64,000 nt of DNA from Agapetus fuscipes. Taxonomy: Eukaryota > Arthropoda > Insecta > Trichoptera > Glossosomatidae. The position numbers were made by a program, and so were the translations under genes. Shown piece after piece: positions 54,112 to 62,177 of the stretch (positions are counted from its first letter, which is position 1; every line of letters starts with the position of its first letter). The DNA lies in the NCBI GenBank assembly GCA_951799405.1, contig OX637334.1, positions 8,432,001-8,496,000 on the forward strand, written 5' to 3'. The notes under the pieces were generated by a model, which saw only the letters and a list, made by a program, of their open reading frames with translations, ran no database searches and was not told where the DNA came from.

Positions 54112-54412
54112 TATTTTTTCAAATTTCGGAAAAATATTTTTTTAAACAAATATACGGAAAAAGTAAAGAAACCAAATTGAGGCGTTTTTTAAGAAAACAA
54201 AGTCATATTATAAGAAAAGGATGGACGATGTAGCATCACGAAATTCAAAACCAATATTTGCACCACACTGTACAATGTTTACTGACGTCTTCACATCCCA
54301 TACTTAAATACAGGGCCATACTTTCATAGTACAGTATATGAGTTGTATATCAAAGGCAGAAATCTAGGTTGTTTTCTCAAAAATAACATTAAATTAATTT
54401 ATTATCCTTTCG
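54112..54412. other. No feature recognised
   Basis: AT-rich sequence after the tRNA terminator. Nothing supportable. Confidence 0.4.
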
Positions 54413-54413
54413 A

Positions 54414-54518
54414 TTGTTAGTCCAATCGATAGCTCAGTTGGCAGAATGCTTGCTTTCCATACCTGCATAGGATTCGTTTACCACCAAGGGTGACAGAAAT
54501 GATTTCCCGTTTCGGTAT
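54414..54518 (+). mobile_element. SINE-B 5' part, cut by LINE-N
   Basis: TTAGTCCAATCGATAGCTCA, GTTGGCAGAATGCTTGC, AGGGTGACAGAAATGATTTC, CCGTTTCGGTA, then LINE-N sequence starts. The rest of the SINE is not found beyond the LINE tail. Confidence 0.75.
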
Positions 54519-54958
54519 AATGAAATGAAAGAAGTATGTAAGGATAGAAAGAAATGGCGGTTGATCTGTAATGTTGGCGGCTAGGGTTTATTATTAAAGT
54601 GAAATTGGTTTTTATGATTTAGTTTTTTTTTTTTTGGTGTCCATGTAAATATTGTTATTTGTTGATTTAAAAAAAAATGTAATTCGTCATGTATGTTCCT
54701 TGACTTATAGGTTGGTATGCGGCTGACCACCCATACTGTAAAAAAAAATGGTTCACTTTGCCAATGTCACCCCTGTTTCAGGGAAGGACGGCAAGAGTTG
54801 CAGGGTTTATGTTCATTTGAGATTGGGTTTTTATATTGTAGGCCCACATGCGGCATGTGTTAGCGCGAAATTATACATGTCTGCTTGTGGGAATGCATTT
54901 AATGTAAATCTTAAATGATATATATCTTTGCAGCTTAGATTAGATTAGATTAGATTAG
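54519..54958 (+). mobile_element. LINE-N 3' end (last codons, 3' UTR, L3U)
   Basis: The sequence starts with the codons for MKEVCKDRKKWRLICNV, the extreme C-terminus of LINE-N, reaches a stop (GGCGGCTAG), and runs through ~130 bases of 3' UTR into L3U (CCTTGACTTATAGGTTGGTA at 54,698) and a tail of four TTAGA units. It shows on the plus strand how L3U is joined to the LINE end. Strongly 5' truncated. Confidence 0.9.
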
Positions 54959-54959
54959 G

Positions 54960-55370
54960 CATTGAATAGTATAAAGTCCTATCGGAGTTTTACTTTCATC
55001 AGAACTGAAATATCAAGATGCCATCATAATAATTTTTGGTTTGGGTTTCCTTTTGTGAGAAAACATACCTACAGCGTGTGTATTCACGATTTTACCCTTT
55101 TTCAATGGGAACGTGCATTAATTGTGAACCTTTCATGTTGATGTAAATATTTGTCGTAGTATTAACGTAGATTAAAGATGCTCTCTGGCTATGAAACTTT
55201 AACCCCCCAGTTTTTCCTTGTATGATGAGATGAAGAAGTCGGTTTTATTATTTGTTATTGTTTATGTTTTTTGAGTAAATAAACCCATTTTTGAGTAAAT
55301 AATCATTTTACGTTCTTATCCTCTTATATTCCCTGACTATTGATCCTCTGGATTCCCTTTAAAAAATCAG
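54960..55370. other. No gene; weak L3U trace
   Basis: 55,025-55,150 has faint L3U resemblance (TTGGTTTGGGTTTCCTTTTG, ACAGCGTGTGTATTCACG) but cannot be aligned with confidence. Confidence 0.35.
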
Positions 55371-55373
55371 CAT

Positions 55374-55690
55374 GTCCGCTCGATAGCTCAGTTGGTAGAG
55401 TGCTTGTATTCTACCCGTGAGCTCGGGGTCGAATCCCGCCGAGGATGTCAGAAATGATTTCCTCTTTCGGTGTTTATTTCAAAACCCCATAATAAAATAC
55501 CGGCAAGATTTACTCAGCCTTCACAAGAAATGAGTACCAGCCTCCTCGGGAGCTGGGAAACCCCCACTTCAACTGAAGTGGTTGGCGTAAGGCCTTACCT
55601 ATAAAATTAAATGGGTTCCACTCGCCACATGCGAAACCCTTCGGGGATAACGCGGCAAGAAGTTACACTAGATGTGCAGCTTATTTGCGT
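55374..55690 (+). mobile_element. SINE-B, full length
   Basis: GTCCGCTCGATAGCTCAGTT, box B GGGGTCGAATCCCGCC (one change from consensus), CCCACTTCAACTGAAGTGG, CCCTTCGGGGATAACGCGG, ACACTAGATGTGCAGC. Lacks ~10 bases of the GGCCGGCCCCC block. Confidence 0.9.
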
Positions 55691-55991
55691 ATTTTAGTTG
55701 CGTAGGATGATGATCGCCAATTGTCGAAGAAAACCAGAGCTAGAGCACGAGCCTATTTCGAGACTATATTTCTGCACAATAAAGAATGCATTCGGATAAT
55801 TGGAATACCTCGCAAGTAATTCGCATTTCAGATTGTAATCTGCAATTTCATTCAATTACTACATTCGAACGGAATAGAACTCTACAGTTTATGGATATTA
55901 AGAACGTGTAGAGACAGATTCAATTACACACATGCCCATCCATGCGCCTACCTACCAGAGACGAACACTCCAAACATTCTTACTTAGGGAT

Positions 55992-56075
55992 TGACCGGTC
56001 CGTAGCCTAGTTGTAAAGGCTTCGGACTCGTAGCTTTATGTTCGATTCCCAGCGGAGCACAAATAAATATCATTT
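55992..56075 (+). mobile_element. SINE-A head
   Basis: GACCGGTCCGTAGCCTAGTT, GTTCGATTCCCAGCGGAGCA, then AAATAAATATCATTTCG. The body stops after ~85 bases at a LINE fragment. Confidence 0.7.
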
Positions 56076-56089
56076 CGCCTGACTGAATG

Positions 56090-56290
56090 GCTGAAAGAGT
56101 GTACAAAGGGAATGTCAGGACCGAGAAAATATGGATAAATCCGATGAGCGAGATTGCAAATGACTGGAATATGTAGAGTGACAAACAAAGAAGAGCGTTC
56201 GTGAGGAGAGTGATGAATGTCGAGGAGATGAAAGAAGTGTGCAGGGACAGAACAAATTGTGGGGTATTGTAAGCTGGATACAAGTGAATA
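56090..56290 (+). mobile_element. LINE C-terminal fragment (relative of LINE-N)
   Basis: Plus-strand frame reads RTEKIWINPMSEIANDWN, a stop, then SDKQRRAFVRRVMN and VEEMKEVCRDR. It is colinear with LINE-N ...RKVWKDQISEIANEWDI...MKKVMTLDEIKEVCKDR but clearly a different branch. It is a degraded remnant. Confidence 0.8.
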
Positions 56291-56439
56291 CTACGGGGGA
56301 ATAACAAGGAATGTCAGTTGAATAAAAAAATTCAGTAAATCAAAATTATAAATTTTTAAGTCTGCATTACTCATGGTTAACATATTGCCTGTTACTAAGA
56401 ACCAGAAATATCGCCATAAACTGTGATAATAATAATAAC

Positions 56440-56530
56440 TGTGATAATAACAATATTTTTATAGCGCCTTTTCATGACTCTTGGTCATCCCAAAGGCGCT
56501 TGATAGCGACTGTTGTTGCATTACATATTT
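56440..56530. repeat. AGCGCC...GGCGCT inverted repeat
   Basis: TTTTTATAGCGCCTTTTCAT and ATCCCAAAGGCGCTTGAT form an imperfect hairpin. A related TATATAGCGCCGTTTAGTGG lies at 3,562 next to the 5'-inverted LINE-N. Non-coding. Confidence 0.5.
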
Positions 56531-56654
56531 TGCAGAGCTTTAGATACACACAAATGCCACTAGATAGCATAAGTAGATTATATTCTTATTTTTGCTGACA
56601 TTCCTTGTTTTTCCTCTATAGTCTTCAAGTGCAAGTTGAAAAAAAGTATGCTTG

Positions 56655-57025
56655 TTCATCCTTAGTCAGCGCCCATTGCTCAAGCAAGACCCAGTTGCTG
56701 TAAATCTAAATCTAAGTTGCAAAGATAGATATCATTTGAGATTCATATTAGATGCATTTCCACAAGCAGACACGTATAAGTTCGCGCTAACACATGCCGC
56801 ATGTGGACCTACAATATAAAAACCCAATCTCAAAAGAAACTTAACCCTGCAACTCTTGCCGACGTTCCCTGAAACAGGGGTGACCCAGTTGGTGTAAGTC
56901 TGTAAAAATCTTTGAGGCCGGTATTTGATAAAGGTATATAAATTTTCGACCGCATCGCATCGAAGAGCATTTTTGCTTGCTAAATGAGAATCGAGCCCGC
57001 CACCTTCTGACTACGAGTCGTAGTA
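56655..57025 (-). mobile_element. SINE-A1 split by an L3U unit
   Basis: 56,655-56,703 (GCGCCCATTGCTCAAGCAAG, ACCCAGTTGCTGTAA) and 56,882-57,025 (ACCCAGTTGGTGTAAGTCTG, GAGGCCGGTATTTGATAAAG, TGAGAATCGAGCCCGCCACC as complement of box B) are parts of one minus-strand SINE. The 16-base GACCCAGTTGSTGTAA is present on both sides of the insert. Confidence 0.88.
56704..56881 (-). mobile_element. L3U unit with 16-base target duplication
   Basis: 178 bases in minus orientation: tail TTTAGATTTAGAT, GCGCGAACTTATACGTGTCT, GTTGCAGGGTTAAGTTTC, and CCCCTGTTTCAGGGAACGTC at its truncated 5' end. It is directly flanked by GACCCAGTTGCTGTAA (56,688-56,703) and GACCCAGTTGGTGTAA (56,882-56,897). This proves that L3U inserts on its own, by a mechanism giving long duplications and 5' truncation. 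Confidence 0.9.
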
Positions 57026-57366
57026 AGACGATAAGGTAGTATCAAGGAAGTTTGTAGATATACCACAATGTAGCCCTCGTAGTCGTGTTGTTTGTGTATC
57101 GAGCTTGTAAAGGCGAAGATCCCGCGATCATATCTCGGCTGAGTCATTATCGGAACACGATGGATGAACAACCTGAATACATGCCTGAACATGGGAGAGA
57201 ATATGCAATCTAAGTTGCAGAGATGCATTTACTGTTGAGGTTCACTCTCGATGCATGTATACAAGAAGGCACATGCTCATCTTTTCGGTTTGGGTGAAAA
57301 TGGTTAGGTTTTGTGTGTTATAAAGCAAGTAAATAGGGAATAATTTAATAAATGAAATACCACATG

Positions 57367-57615
57367 AAATTCCTTGACTTATAGGTTGGTATGAGGCTGA
57401 CCACCCATACTGTAAAAAAAAGTTCACTTTATCATACTGTCACCCCTGTTTCAGGGAATGTCGGCAAGAGTTGCAGAGCTTATGTTCATTTGAGGTTTGG
57501 ATTTTATTTGTAAGTACACAATCAGCATTTGTAAGCGCGAACTACACGTGTTTGTTCGTGGGCATACATCTGAGAGCTTTGAATGAATATATCCTTGCAA
57601 CTTAGATTATAGATT
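57367..57615 (+). mobile_element. L3U copy
   Basis: Starts TTCCTTGACTTATAGGTTGG at the shared 5' boundary and ends CTTGCAACTTAGATTATAGA. Contains GGTTTGGATTTTATTTGTAA and CATCTGAGAGCTTTGAATGA, the subfamily of the 24.1 kb LINE-N. Confidence 0.88.
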
Positions 57616-57831
57616 AATTTTTAAATAAACACTTCACATTCACATTTCAGTTTTCCCACTTCGGTTTTCACATTTCAAAGATACTCGTAATTCAAGGATC
57701 GTCATGCCAATAGGTCTAATTATGTAACTCAATTTAAATGTGCTCGCTAAAAACTTATTCTTCTTACTTTTAAAAGTGTTAGAGATTGTGAATTGACATT
57801 GTGATCCCACCGTAAAACTTCAAGAAAATAA

Positions 57832-58361
57832 ACTGCAAGGATCAAAGAATAACGTGGAAATGATTTAAAAGTATAATTTTTGAACGAAGTGACTCTTTCG
57901 TATTCCAAACACAAGGTTTAAACATAATGAATCTTCTTCTTCTTCTTTCCCTTTACCTTATCCCATCATTTGGGGTCGGCCCTCCTTGTTCGAAGACGCC
58001 AAACTTTTCTATCTTGGCTCATCTCCTCTGTCAGGTTTCCCTTCCGCATTTTTTTTTAAACATATTGAATGTCGAACAAAATAGTGTTTACTTATTATAT
58101 TACGCTCAACTTTTAGAAAATAAACCAACTCGCGAAGAAAAACTTTGTTTCTTATTTTGACATTATTATTTTTACACAGTGTAGTTCAACCTGTCATCTC
58201 GATGTACACGATTATAATTTTTATTTAGTTCTTGCATTAATAAACACTATTTTGTTCGGCATTCACTATGTTTAAACCTTGTGTTTGGAATATGAAAGTG
58301 TCACTTCGTTCAAAAATTATACTTTCAAATCCTTTTCACGTTATTCTTTTATCCTTGCAGT
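57832..58361. mobile_element. Long inverted repeat with nested insert
   Basis: The outer arms 57,832-57,932 and 58,259-58,361 are inverted copies with scattered changes (ACTGCAAGGATCAAAGAATA, TATAATTTTTGAACGAAGTG, CCAAACACAAGGTTTAAACA). The inversion continues after the insert as GTCGAACAAAATAGTGTTTA (58,071) against the complement at 58,240-58,258. Without the insert, each arm is ~125 bases and the loop ~145. It could be a foldback transposon or the inverted ends of a larger, deleted element. Confidence 0.8.
57933..58054 (-). mobile_element. LINE 3' end, 122 bp, with target duplication
   Basis: On the minus strand: AAAATGCGGAAGGGAAACCT, GAGGGCCGACCCCAAATGAT, GGGATAAGGTAAAGG and a GAA-repeat tail. 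The block GGCCGACCCCA...GGGATAAGG is a widespread 3'-terminal sequence of one LINE group in animals. The 16-base TTTAAACATAATGAAT (57,917-57,932) recurs as TTTAAACATATTGAAT (58,055-58,070), so this is a complete insertion event. Confidence 0.8.
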
Positions 58362-58369
58362 TGCAGTGC

Positions 58370-58795
58370 CTTAAGGCATTTCTTCAAAATACGTTGATTT
58401 CCCTTTAAGGAAACACTTTTTTACAAATGTCCATAATTTCACTTTCCTTCGTCTTATGTAAGGGTGATAACACATTATTAGCTTCCCTAAACGTCGACTA
58501 ATGACGTTTAAAACGTCAAACGTGGGCGCGAACCGCCATTACAAGATTTTAAAAATTCAAATTTCGAACGTGTGTGTTCCTTTTTTGAATATTTAAATGA
58601 CGTTTCGGAGGACGATATCCGGCGCGGCGGCAATACAGTTGACGCCCATTTTTATTACCGATTTCACGGTAAATTGGAATACCGGTAAGACCACCTAAAT
58701 GCTAATTCGATTAATGATTTTTCGTCATAAAAATTAAGCTTTAATCGTAATAAAAATACTTGTATTTTTTACATAGATTCTAGCAGTATTTCCTG
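58370..58795. other. No gene recognised
   Basis: 58,500-58,690 is somewhat CpG-richer (ATATCCGGCGCGGCGGCAAT) with ACCGG repeated, but has no frame. Confidence 0.35.
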
Positions 58796-58839
58796 GGCTC
58801 CGCACGGTTGGGTATACTCACTATCTATGGGTATACTAG

Positions 58840-59000
58840 ATTCTTTGCGTGTCACGAAAAATGTCCATTTACAGAATGCTCACCGACATTATGTCCATTG
58901 ACAAATTTTCTACTCGACAAAATGTCCACCGTCCACGCTAAAAAATGTCTTAGTAAACGACATAGCGTCCACGAAAAAATGTCCACGCGGCAAAATGTCT
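58840..59000 (+). repeat. Quasi-periodic GTCCACG/AAAATGTC microrepeat
   Basis: About ten imperfect words of the form CGACAAAATGTCCAC. Its reverse complement, GTGGACATTTTGTCG, closely resembles the GTGGACGA.TTGTC words at 13.5 kb. Confidence 0.65.
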
Positions 59001-59055
59001 ACTATAAAGCTCTTAAATAAGTCTAATATAGACATTTTTGAGTGTAATTTATTAA

Positions 59056-59219
59056 ATGTGTAATTTTTTTTTGTACATTTCTGCCTTTTTTGCCGTACTG
59101 GCCACTATTATATTATCTAGGTTTTTGGCAGTTACTTCGTGTTACTTCGCCAAAAACCTAGATAATATAATAGTGGCCAGTACGGCAAAAAAGGCAGAAA
59201 TGTACAAAAAATTACACAT
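59056..59219. repeat. Palindrome, ~63-74 bp arms
   Basis: Arms 59,067-59,129 and 59,149-59,211 are perfect reverse complements (TTGTACATTTCTGCCTTTTT, TGCCGTACTGGCCACTATTA, TATTATCTAGGTTTTTGGC). After a 3-base poly(T) length difference they continue ~8 bases more. The loop is AGTTACTTCGTGTTACTTC. The TATTATCTAGGTTTTTGGCA, GTTACTTCGTG block is identical to the lead of the 48.4 kb foldback, so the two are related. The 77- and 86-residue frames here mirror each other because of the palindrome. Confidence 0.85.
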
Positions 59220-59259
59220 CAAATACAAACACACACGTAATTTATTAAAATTTAAAAAT

Positions 59260-59410
59260 CTTGCAATAGAGTTCCTCCCAGCGTGTTGATAGCTGTGAGG
59301 GTGCACTGTAATAAGGGTGACCTGTTGTGCACAAAAAAAAAAAAAAAAAATGTCGTGCAGCCCCAAGATAAGCTTGCAGTGGGCTCTTGAGGTGTGATTC
59401 AAACAAAAGC
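59260..59410 (+). mobile_element. LINE-F 3' end with poly(A), then SINE-A1 tail
   Basis: CCCAGCGTGTTGATAGCTGT, GAGGGTGCACTGTAATAAGG repeats the block after the 28.9 kb LINE frame and ends in a run of ~19 A (59,332-59,350). It is followed by TAAGCTTGCAGTGGGCTCTT and GAGGTGTGATTCAAACAAAA, a SINE-A1 end. Confidence 0.65.
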
Positions 59411-59513
59411 AACCTCTCTTTCATTCTGTCATTTCAATCATCCTTTTTCAAACACCGATAGTCCATTGGCTGGATGTAACCTATCCAGAATTCATACTGT
59501 GTAATTGTTTCAA

Positions 59514-59755
59514 TCTAAATCTTAATCTAAGCTGCAAAGATATGTATCATTTGAAATTCATATTAAATGCATTCCCACAAACAGACACACATAATTTCGC
59601 GTTCAACATGCCGCATGTGGACCTACAATATAAAAAACCCAATCTCAAAAGAACATAAGCCCTGCAACTCTTGCCGACCTTCCCTGAAACAGGGGTGACA
59701 TTGGCAAAGTGGCCCATTTTTTACAGTATGGGTGGTCAACCACTAACTCAACCTT
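59514..59755 (-). mobile_element. L3U copy
   Basis: Minus-strand unit with tail GCAGCTTAGATTAAGATT, CCCCTGTTTCAGGGAAGGTC and ACCACCCATACTGTAAAAAA. The last bases before the 5' boundary are altered (GTTGAGTTAGTGG). Confidence 0.85.
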
Positions 59756-59759
59756 ATAT

Positions 59760-60228
59760 CAGTGATATGAAAAATATTTGTAACGCTATGATAGCCCTGA
59801 TCAATCAGACATTTTAAAAACAAAAAATCTGCAATTGAAATTTAATGTTATTTTAATTACTGTTATTTATAAATATATATAGATAAGTGCTTCAATATTT
59901 TCAAAAGATCCTATCAAAAAATAACACGAATTAAACTAATCGCACGAACTAAAATCCTATGTAAAGCAGATAAGACATAACGAGAGTCTAGTTTATTATA
60001 TTGTTTTGTATTGGACCAGTTCCATACATAGAGACAGCATCCTATTAGAGGCAATTAAAGTAGGAAATATGACCGAGTGATACCAATTACTATCGGTTCC
60101 ATTAAAGAAAAAACACTTATCGACGATGTCAAAAAACAGATTGATATTTATATATAAATCGAAAATATATATTTATGAATTATTAGGTATCTTTCATCTC
60201 TAATATAAACTACAAATATTTCCACAAG
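59760..60228. other. No feature recognised
   Basis: AT-rich sequence with no supported gene. Confidence 0.4.
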
Positions 60229-60230
60229 AA

Positions 60231-60955
60231 AACAAAAATAATTTATAAGACTATGGTGAGAACGGTACTTTCATATGTACAGAAGGGATGGCTGAATTGC
60301 TGGACACTTTCGAAAGAAAGGTCGTCGGTTTGACTGGTCCGTAGCTCAGTGGTACTGGTGACACTGCGGACTCTGAATGGGAAGGTTGTGGGTTCGAATC
60401 ACGGCGGAGCACAAAAAATATACCATTTTATATTTTCACATTTGCCCTTCGCTGGGTCGAAAAATTCATAAACCTTTACCAATGACCGGTCACGAAAGGT
60501 CCACCCAGCCTTACATCAATTGGATCTTGCTTGAGTATTGGCGCTTTGTAGTGACGACCAAGCTCGTACACCTCTGCGGCACTACAACAAGTGTCATAGA
60601 CCCCTAGAGTCTCTAGAATCTAGGGAGTCTCTCGCACAGGATTCTTAAAAAAAAAAAGGCGTTAGAATCTGTGTGCCCGCGAGATATGGGGAAAAGTAGC
60701 GCATCCAAAGCAATGCTTAGCTGTACATGATATACCAGACACACTTCCACATTATAGTGTATGAAGCTGCAAGGATTGAGATGGGCTGTAGGTACATATA
60801 CAAAGGATGCCTAGCTCACGGGTCACCAAACGCATCATAAATGGGCACCACCCAGGAGGAAGGAGAAGGGTTGGAAAACCAAGGTGTAGGTGGGCGGCCG
60901 AGGACAAAGGTGGATGTAAGCTCAAGATAAGGGATGTAGGGCCTTGAAGAAGAAA
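60231..60955 (+). mobile_element. LINE fragment split by a SINE-A2
   Basis: 60,231-60,334 encodes KTMVRTVLSYVQKGW, LDTFERKVVG (compare the usual KT.IRPVL.YG...L..FERK.LR). 60,659-60,955 encodes RICVPARYG, then YEAARIEMGCRYI, and in another frame INGHHPGGRRRVGKPRCRWA, followed by a stop. This is the linker-to-C-terminus region of a LINE protein with frameshifts and stops. The SINE sits between the FERKVVG and RICVPARYG segments. Confidence 0.78.
60335..60658 (+). mobile_element. SINE-A2, complete, nested
   Basis: ACTGGTCCGTAGCTCAGTGG (box A), TGTGGGTTCGAATCACGGCG (box B), shared body (CCCTTCGCTGGGTCGAAAAA), A2 3' half (GGCACTACAACAAGTGTCAT, AGACCCCTAGAGTCTCTAGA) and poly(A). Very close to the 12.6 kb copy. 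Confidence 0.9.
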
Positions 60956-61060
60956 TTACAAACATACATGGGTGGCTTTGAATTCGTCAAAAATCAGAAA
61001 TTCATCACTTGTATTATTTTATTAATTTAAAATGGCTAACCCATTCTTCTTTCTTTGCAG

Positions 61061-61241
61061 GCCCGTCTGCCGTAACTGTGACGTCGGCGTCATGTCCCCT
61101 GGAGGCGGAGGGGGGACAGGGGGAGCCCCCGCGGCCCAGGGGGCGTCCCCCCGCCGCGCCCCCCCCAGTCCCGCCCACAGACCTCACGACCACGGTCACT
61201 ACAACGGGCAGGCGATGCAAGAAGGACTCAGGAGCGACCAG
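61061..61241 (+). CDS. pk: Prickle-family exon, N-terminal low-complexity part
   Basis: This exon feeds into the downstream PET-entry exon in the same phase. It begins after TTCTTCTTTCTTTGCAG with the third base of a codon and ends at a complete codon before GTGAGA. The frame reads PVCRNCDVGVMSPGGGGG, then Ala/Pro/Arg-rich sequence, HRPHDHGHYNG and QEGLRSDQ: 60 codons without a stop. An in-frame ATG at 61,092 could start a short isoform, but the frame is open from the splice acceptor, so an upstream exon (coding or 5' UTR) is likely. GC content is far above that of the flanks, as expected for an exon. Prickle proteins act at the cell cortex in planar cell polarity with Van Gogh. The link to Prickle rests on splicing to the next exon; this segment itself is not a recognised domain. 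Confidence 0.75.
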
Positions 61242-61328
61242 GTGAGACGATGAAGAAGTCTTAATGCAATAGCATTCACGAGGGTTCAATCTCACCCATA
61301 AGTCACAATTAAAAAAAAAATAGGCTGA

Positions 61329-61611
61329 TTTATTTGGTGAGCGCTGTTTTTGTGTGTATCACACCTCAAGAGCCCTCTGCGAGCTTGATCGTCGCTGAAG
61401 AAAGCGCCAATTGTCAAGCAAGACCCAGTTGCTGCAAGGCTGGATGGACCTTTTGATGGCTGGTCTTTGGTAAAGGTTTATGAATTTTTCAACGCAGCCA
61501 AGAGCAAATTTGAAAATATAAATGGTATATTTTTTGTGCTTCGCCGGGATTCGAACCCACAACCTTCTATTTACGAGTCCGAAGTGTTACCACTGGACTA
61601 CGGACCGGCCT
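61329..61611 (-). mobile_element. SINE-A1, complete, in the Prickle intron
   Basis: Minus-strand head GGCCGGTCCGTAGTCCAGTG (box A), TGTGGGTTCGAATCCCGGCG (box B), full body and A1-type end (GGTGTGATACACACAAAAAC, AGCGCTCACCAAATAAA). It is flanked by AATAGGCTGA (61,319-61,328) and AATAGACTGA (61,612-61,621), a 10-base duplication with one change. It lies antisense to the host gene in the 936-base intron. Confidence 0.93.
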
Positions 61612-61624
61612 AATAGACTGAGGA

Positions 61625-62150
61625 ACAAGTCATACAAATGAGAATACATAGTTGTTATCAATGTCAGAAACAAAGGTATTCAGAATTTACTCGCTTTCCT
61701 TTACTTTTCCTATGGTGATTGGAAAATTAATTTCTCTGCCCCATTGGCTGCGTCACTTTGTCAAAGTTTGGGATTTTCGGCTACCGCTTAGCCAACCACT
61801 GCATCGCCTACAGAGTCGCCCTGTGAATGTCCATCCAGATTCCCGGCACCTTCCGGCAACTAGACACTCCTCCACTGTCTTTTATGGTTCTTTGGCTTAT
61901 TCTAGAGTCGCCTTCATTCTCAATCACTCTTTCCCCATTTCCTTATTAGGCAATAAAGGGTTTTGCAAACAAGATACAAATGAAAAATATTTATTTCATA
62001 CCTAACAGAACTTCATCAGTTTGTATTTCAAAATACAAAAAAATCTCCTTATCTAGCACTAGATATCTTTATAAGTAGCGGTTTATTAAAAATTCATAAC
62101 AGATTGGTCTTTAATTGCATTATCTATGACAATTACTCAATGGTCAAATC
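61625..62150. other. Intron remainder; unassigned 117-residue frame
   Basis: The plus-strand frame at 61,652-62,005 contains RLQSRPVNVHPDSRHLPATR. GC content is locally raised at 61,790-61,870. No splice signals or family are evident, so I treat it as intronic, possibly an old element. Confidence 0.35.
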
Positions 62151-62177
62151 ATCTTCTTGAATTCACCTTTCTTCCAG

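Noticed and set aside
59142..59402. Mirrored 77- and 86-residue frames with RFLAK ends
   Set aside because: Produced by the palindrome; the same codons are read on both strands.
61014..61295. 93-residue minus-strand frame over the first Prickle exon
   Set aside because: A GC-rich antisense shadow; the plus-strand frame has splice sites in matching phase and leads into the PET motif.
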